Below, piece after piece: positions 61,723 through 64,000 of a DNA stretch of 64,000 bases. Positions within the stretch are counted from its first letter, which is position 1; every line of letters begins with the position of its first letter. This DNA comes from Siniperca chuatsi (lineage: Eukaryota; Chordata; Actinopteri; Centrarchiformes; Sinipercidae). The stretch lies in the NCBI RefSeq assembly GCF_020085105.1, contig NC_058061.1, positions 5,589,784 through 5,653,783 of the forward strand, written 5' to 3'. A program made the position numbers and the translations under genes. Below the pieces are notes generated by a model, which was given only the letters and a program-made list of their open reading frames with translations, did no database searches and was not told where the DNA came from.

Positions 61723-61763
<41 letters not shown>

Positions 61764-63417
61764 CAATGAAGAGCAACCCAACCCTGAGAGATTCAGTCAG
61801 CCGATCGGGCAAATGCGTCCTGCTGCTGTAGCACCATCTAGTGGAGGGGTAAGGCTAATACAAAAAAACCCTACTATATGGCCAAAAGTATGTGGACACC
61901 TGAACATTACATCAACATGCAATTGTTGAGCATCTCATTCTAAAACAACAGGCATTAATCTGCTGCTGTAACAGCCTCCACTCTTCTGGGAAGGCTTTCC
62001 ACCAGATTTTGGAACCTGGCTGCAGGGATTTGCTCCCATTCAGCTACAAGAGCATCAGTGAGGTCCAACACTGATGCTGGGTGATCAGGTCTGGCTCACA
62101 GTCGGTGTTCCAGTTCATCCCAAAGGTGTTGGATGGTGTTGAGGTCAGGGCTTTGCACATAACAGTCAAGTTCTTCGACACCAAACTGGGAAAAAACATT
62201 TCTTTGTTTTGTTCACAGAGGCATTGTCATGTTGAAACAGGAAAGGGAGGATCAAAATGTGGAATTCCTTACCTACAGAAGTCAAACTGGATCCTGACTG
62301 GGATCATTTTAAACTCAAACTGAAACAGTTTTTGAAGAGGGATCAGTCATGTAGTCATGAATGATCTGTTGCTTCTTGTTTTATGGTGCTTTATTGTATT
62401 AATTTGTGTCTTGTATTGTTCTGTCTGTATTTTCTTGTTGAGTTTTGAGTTTTTAATGCACGTACTTATTGAGTTTGTGTTTTGTACTGTCTCTTGTGTA
62501 TTTGTTGTTGAGTTTTATATATTTTAAAGGCCCATCTAGGGACAGGCATTGCAAATTAGCTTAGGGTATAAATGCCGTGGTGTGTGGCATTGGTTTATGC
62601 TACATATTTGTCCCTATACAAATAAACATTAAATAAACACAAACTGTTGCCACAAACTTGGAAGCCCAGTATTGTCTAAAATATCATTGCATGCTGTAGC
62701 ATTAAGATTTCCTGTAACTGGAACTAAGGGGCCTAGCTAGCTATAAAAAACAGCCTCAGACCAAAAGTACACAAAAGTGTAAGACAAGGGTGTCCACATA
62801 CTTTTGGCCATATAGTGTAGCATGTGTGTGGTGCTAGGCTATTTTTGGCTTTTTATTGTAATATACAGTTTCAATTTTGCATTCAGTCTTTTATTTACAT
62901 TTATTTATTTAGTTTGTGATGATGTTTGTTTGATAATAGTTACGCTTTTTAATTTTAGTTCATACAGAATGTGAGTGTTCCTGTGAATCTGTGAATGTAT
63001 TTATGTATGTGGTTGAGTGTCTGCCAACTGCCTGTGTAGTTGCTACATGTGCTTGTGCATTTGTGTGTACAGTATATGTTGCATGAGGGTGTGTTTATAC
63101 TTTGTTTATTACACTGAGTAGGGAAATTCAATGCAAATCAATGTTTGGACTTTGTATACTCTTTTTTTATTATGTTGGTGCATCTGTGTGTGAGTGCCTC
63201 TGTTTATTCATTTCCTCTGTGTGTGTTTGATTCAACTCCACAGAAACGTTACCAGGCCATCTACAGCTACATGGCAGCAGAAGCAGATGAAGTTTCTCTC
63301 CAGGAGGGCGATCTGATCTTAGACGTCGAGCCGATAGACGACGGATGGATGTTCGGATGCAACCAGCGCACAGGGCAGCGGGGCATGCTGCCTGCTAACT
63401 ACATCCGGCCTGTGTGA
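53247..63417 (+). CDS. lasp1: LIM and SH3 domain protein 1, with a duplicated nebulin-repeat exon
   Basis: Actin-binding adaptor of focal adhesions and cell edges. Eight exons: 53247-53315, 54723-54817, 56471-56555, 58072-58179, 59527-59634, 61601-61670, 61763-61848 and 63244-63417 (TGA). All are in phase, giving 264 residues if every exon is used. The LIM domain has all eight zinc ligands (Cys5, Cys8, His26, Cys29, Cys32, Cys35, Cys53, His56). Nebulin repeats follow at 84-119 and again at 120-155 from two near-identical 36-codon exons, then a third ([11 protein letters not shown], from 156). The linker is short (about 167-207), and the SH3 domain covers 208-264 ([20 protein letters not shown]). 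Known LASP1 has two nebulin repeats; [13 protein letters not shown] and [18 protein letters not shown] mark this as LASP1 and not nebulette (NEBL). Leaving out one duplicate gives 228 residues. The ATG has an acceptable context (GCCATCATGA). Confidence 0.93.
53316..54722 (+). other. lasp1 intron 1
   Basis: Contains a long (TA)n tract at 53767-53826 and no other recognisable feature. The poly-Tyr-Ile frame over it is an artefact. Confidence 0.6.
53767..53826. repeat. (TA)n microsatellite
   Basis: About 30 units followed by a run of A residues. Self-complementary, and likely to vary in length. Confidence 0.95.
57699..57755. repeat. (TG)n(AG)n compound microsatellite
   Basis: About 16 TG units followed by about 8 AG units, in lasp1 intron 3. 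Confidence 0.9.
58072..58179 (+). repeat. lasp1 nebulin-repeat exon, copy a
   Basis: 108 bases encoding one 36-residue nebulin repeat, phase 0 at both ends, acceptor AATTTGCAG and donor GTACGT. It matches copy b at 59527-59634 in 103 of 108 bases. Confidence 0.95.
58885..59470. mobile_element. Foldback DNA element, family A, copy 4 (near full length)
   Basis: Shows both arms: ATGGGAAATATGCTTATTCG at the left and the inverse CGAATTAGCGTATTTCCCAT at the right, with two complementary GCTTAGCTTAGC / GCTAAGCTAAGC blocks. It lies between the two duplicated lasp1 exons and ends about 57 bases before copy b. Confidence 0.85.
59527..59634 (+). repeat. lasp1 nebulin-repeat exon, copy b
   Basis: 108 bases, phase 0 at both ends, acceptor AAATTTCAG and donor GTAAGT (stronger than the donor of copy a). 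It differs from copy a at four third-codon positions and at one second position (Ala to Val). Confidence 0.95.
61521..61581. repeat. (TG)n tract just upstream of a lasp1 acceptor
   Basis: About 29 units with one interruption, ending 19 bases before the AG of exon 61601-61670. Confidence 0.95.
61729..61760. repeat. (TG)n tract forming the 3' splice site of a lasp1 exon
   Basis: About 16 units running directly into TAG and exon 61763-61848, so it takes the place of a normal polypyrimidine tract. Confidence 0.95.
61876..62822 (-). mobile_element. Tc1-like element relic, copy 2, split by an insertion
   Basis: The outer ends are a clear inverted repeat: TATATGGCCAAAAGTATGTG at the left and its complement CATACTTTTGGCCATATA at the right. 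The body matches the copy at 40207-40769 and is interrupted between about 62247 and 62641. Shared blocks include AAGGCTTTCCACCAGATTTT and CAGTTCATCCCAAAGGTGTT. No intact transposase. Confidence 0.88.
62248..62640 (+). mobile_element. LINE 3' fragment nested in the Tc1-like element
   Basis: Begins with a coding remnant ([20 protein letters not shown]), like the C-terminal end of non-LTR retrotransposon ORF2. It ends CCCTATACAAATAAACATTA followed by AATAAAC, a LINE-type 3' tail. The Tc1-like sequence continues on both sides. Confidence 0.7.
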
Positions 63418-63780
63418 AATTACAGACGTGTCCAACAGACACGAAGCGGTCCACCTCCAGCACGAGCTGCCCTGTGATTCTGCTGTCACTACCAACAATC
63501 AGGCTTTTTCCTCAAAATCACTTTTTGCTAATGAAAAAATGCTATTTTTAAAAAATTTCCCCTGACTGGTTCTGCTTTGCCTTTTGTGTCAGAAATATGA
63601 TTTTCAAATTTAAGTAAAGAAGAGGTACTGGTTATGGGTTCTTGAAAAATTTGATTAGTCCAAATGAAATTTCCCTTTAGGGAAGAACAATGATACTACA
63701 GGTTGAAGTGAAATGGTATTCTGTCTGTAACAGGAACCCACAAGAGGAAGTAACAGAAGAAAGCACAGGGAATACTATTA

Positions 63781-63786
63781 AATAAA
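63781..63786 (+). terminator. lasp1 polyadenylation signal candidate
   Basis: AATAAA about 365 bases after the stop codon. LASP1 3' UTRs are often longer, so this may be a proximal site. Confidence 0.5.
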
Positions 63787-63922
63787 CCTTAAGTTTACTA
63801 CAGTGCTTAACACATGTATAATTATTTTTTTTTAATCTTTATCAGGTAACATTTACCTTTTTATGTACACATCCTTCAGCAGTTAAGTGCAGCCCAGATT
63901 CTGGACAGATGCTTTAAAAAAG

Positions 63923-64000
63923 GTCCAGTGTGTAACATTAGGAGGAGCTATTATCCAGAAATGGAATATAAGTATGTTTTCATTAGTGTATAATCACCTG
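63923..64000. mobile_element. Common fish repeat, cut by the window end
   Basis: Contains GTCCAGTGTGTAACATTAGG and TTTTCATTAGTGTATAATCA, phrases I recognise from an abundant percomorph repeat. It continues beyond the window. Confidence 0.6.

Noticed and set aside
53247-63417. Identification as nebulette/LASP2 (NEBL)
   Set aside because: The LIM domain is similar to both, but [31 protein letters not shown] and the adjacent plxdc1 fit LASP1; NEBL has KGRGFS-type repeats and a different linker.

Overview
This is vertebrate nuclear DNA, almost certainly from a spiny-rayed (percomorph) teleost. The genes are split by GT-AG introns, there are many CA/TG, TA and tetranucleotide microsatellites, and the interspersed repeats are of fish type: Tc1-like elements, short inverted-repeat DNA elements and LINE 3' tails. 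All exon models below were built by hand from reading frame, splice-site phase and similarity to known vertebrate proteins. No transcript or database evidence was available.

Layout. (1) 55-8318 (+): the intracellular part of a receptor guanylyl cyclase, best matched to GUCY2G (GC-G). Its 5' end lies outside the window. (2) 9661-15896 (-): tectb, encoding beta-tectorin, a secreted ZP-domain protein of inner-ear extracellular matrices. It is complete at 10 coding exons and lies tail-to-tail with gucy2g; these two genes are also neighbours in mammals. (3) 19274-21297 (-): a four-exon gene for a 196-residue secreted, 18-cysteine dickkopf-3-like protein. (4) 21530-34440: about 13 kb with no gene that I can support. 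(5) 34450-50045 (+): plxdc1 (TEM7), a single-pass receptor-like protein in 13 exons. (6) 52145-52216 (-): a tRNA-Cys(GCA) gene with a Pol III terminator. (7) 53247-63417 (+): lasp1, an actin-binding LIM, nebulin-repeat and SH3 adaptor, in 8 exons. The window ends just past its 3' UTR, inside another repeat.

The window joins two blocks that are on different human chromosomes: GUCY2G/TECTB (10q25) and PLXDC1/LASP1 (17q12). The 13-kb gene desert lies between them. Apart from this arrangement the genes have no obvious joint function: gucy2g and tectb are sensory, and plxdc1 and lasp1 act at the cell surface and on actin.

The most interesting signal is in lasp1. The exon coding for the first nebulin repeat is present twice, with 103 of 108 bases identical and 35 of 36 residues identical, although the flanking introns do not visibly match. 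Two downstream lasp1 acceptors also sit on or just behind long TG repeats, a layout known to make splicing length-dependent in other genes. Together these suggest a lasp1 with a variable number of actin-binding repeats and a variable linker.
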